A stretch of 7,461 nucleotides of DNA, taken from a bacterium. GTDB lineage: Bacteria; UBP14; UBA6098; JAFGQG01. Within the stretch, counting starts at the first letter, position 1; each line of letters starts with the position of its first letter. The notes beneath the pieces were generated by a model, which was given only the letters and a program-made list of their open reading frames with translations, was not told where the DNA came from and ran no database searches. Below are positions 7,123 to 7,461 of this stretch, piece by piece. The stretch lies in the NCBI GenBank assembly GCA_016930435.1, contig JAFGGQ010000174.1, positions 1 through 7,461 of the forward strand, written 5' to 3'. A program made the position numbers and the translations under genes.

Positions 7123-7127
7123 TCCTC
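7123..7127 (-). promoter_or_regulatory. ribosome binding site of the small helical protein gene
   Basis: GAGGA on the minus strand, 5 bases before the ATG at 7117. It decides the start against the in-frame TTG at 7129. Confidence 0.7.
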
Positions 7128-7197
7128 AAACTTTCATTTTAAAGTAATTAATTATTGGGAAATAATGAATAAGCATTTAATAATATATATTAAAATG

Positions 7198-7235
7198 AAT
7201 CCTCCCGGAAGCTATACCAAACCCCCGGGAGGATT
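7198..7235 (-). terminator. probable terminator of the FN3-like gene
   Basis: A perfect 11-bp inverted repeat, AATCCTCCCGG (7198-7208) and CCGGGAGGATT (7225-7235), encloses a 16-base loop. On the minus strand it begins 11 bases after the stop of the partial gene at the right edge and is followed by a T-rich but interrupted stretch (CATTTTAATATATATT). The plus strand also has a T-rich tail (GTATTTTTC), but no plus-strand gene ends nearby. It would insulate the AT-rich gene pair from the FN3-like gene. Confidence 0.7.
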
Positions 7236-7246
7236 GTATTTTTCTT

Positions 7247-7461
7247 CTACTGCACATCCACATTTACAACATTACTCGGGTCGCTTTCGTCCGCACCATT
7301 TAACGCTGTAACATAGTAAAAATGCGTCATTCCGGTTGTAACTGCGCTATCTTCGTAAGCATTCGAAGGCGAGGAGCCAATGTTCGTAAACGTCCCGCTG
7401 GGCTGGCCCATAGGAACCACGCTGCGGTAAATGTTATAATTATCCGCACCGGTAACGGCAT
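7247..7461 (-). CDS. C-terminal part of a secreted FN3-domain protein (5' end outside window)
   Basis: Only the last 70 residues are present; the gene enters from the right edge and ends at TAG 7247-7249. The visible sequence is the end of a fibronectin type III-like domain: GADNYNIYRS, then a loop, then YEDSAVTTGMTHFYYVTALNG and the closing SDPSNVVNV strand. The pattern YxIYRS...Y.D..V..G..Y.Y.V.A....ES..S is typical of FN3 modules in FCB extracellular proteins. The protein stops a few residues after this strand, so no T9SS sorting domain follows it. Base composition returns to the moderate GC of the core genes. The function of the whole protein cannot be judged from this fragment, but an extracellular or periplasmic location is likely. 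Confidence 0.8.
   Translation of the reverse strand, partial: AVTGADNYNIYRSVVPMGQPSGTFTNIGSSPSNAYEDSAVTTGMTHFYYVTALNGADESDPSNVVNVDVQ

Noticed and set aside
7090-7311. Plus-strand 73-codon reading across the terminator hairpin
   Set aside because: It crosses the ribosome binding site of the small minus-strand gene, the hairpin and the FN3-like gene; no family resemblance.

Overview
The window reads as chromosomal sequence from a Gram-negative bacterium of the wider FCB (Fibrobacterota-Chlorobiota-Bacteroidota) assemblage or an allied candidate phylum (Zixibacteria-, KSB1- or Marinimicrobia-like). The main reason is the secreted beta-helix protein, which ends in a type IX secretion (Por) C-terminal sorting domain carrying the HPNPFN motif. 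A lipobox lipoprotein with a bacterial Ig-like domain and an FN3-like secreted protein fit the same picture. Species cannot be read from the sequence. The conserved genes at 372-5731 are moderately GC-rich; the flanking spaces and the 6402-7117 gene pair are clearly AT-rich.

Layout. 1-371 is non-coding, with a good sigma70-type promoter at 280-308. 372-2495 is a tight three-gene plus-strand cluster: a short NfeD protein, a stomatin/slipin (SPFH) protein one base downstream, and a HEAT-repeat protein 11 bases further on. After a 90-base gap, 2586-3929 encodes a lipoprotein with an N-terminal Ig-like domain and an unrecognised Tyr/Trp-rich C-terminal part of about 320 residues. Fourteen bases later, 3944-5731 encodes an exported right-handed beta-helix protein with an anchor-like segment and a T9SS type A sorting domain. 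5732-6401 holds no convincing gene, although it contains a GC-richer patch. 6402-7117 on the minus strand is a two-gene AT-rich unit: a small helical protein, then a single-pass membrane protein. A strong 11-bp hairpin at 7198-7235 follows the 3' end of a minus-strand gene that enters from the right edge; its visible part is an FN3-like C-terminus.

How the genes work together. NfeD and stomatin are a well-established membrane pair (compare ybbJ-qmcA of E. coli) linked to membrane microdomain organisation and quality control. Their close spacing supports co-expression, and the HEAT protein may be a scaffold or partner. The lipoprotein and beta-helix protein look like a co-transcribed cell-envelope pair, one lipid-anchored and one exported through the outer membrane. 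The minus-strand pair differs in composition and looks like an accessory insertion of unknown role. I found no RNA gene, CRISPR array, insertion sequence or recognisable defence or biosynthetic system. The most unusual items are the HEAT addition to the NfeD/stomatin cluster, the enlarged sorting domain, and the AT-rich membrane-protein cassette.
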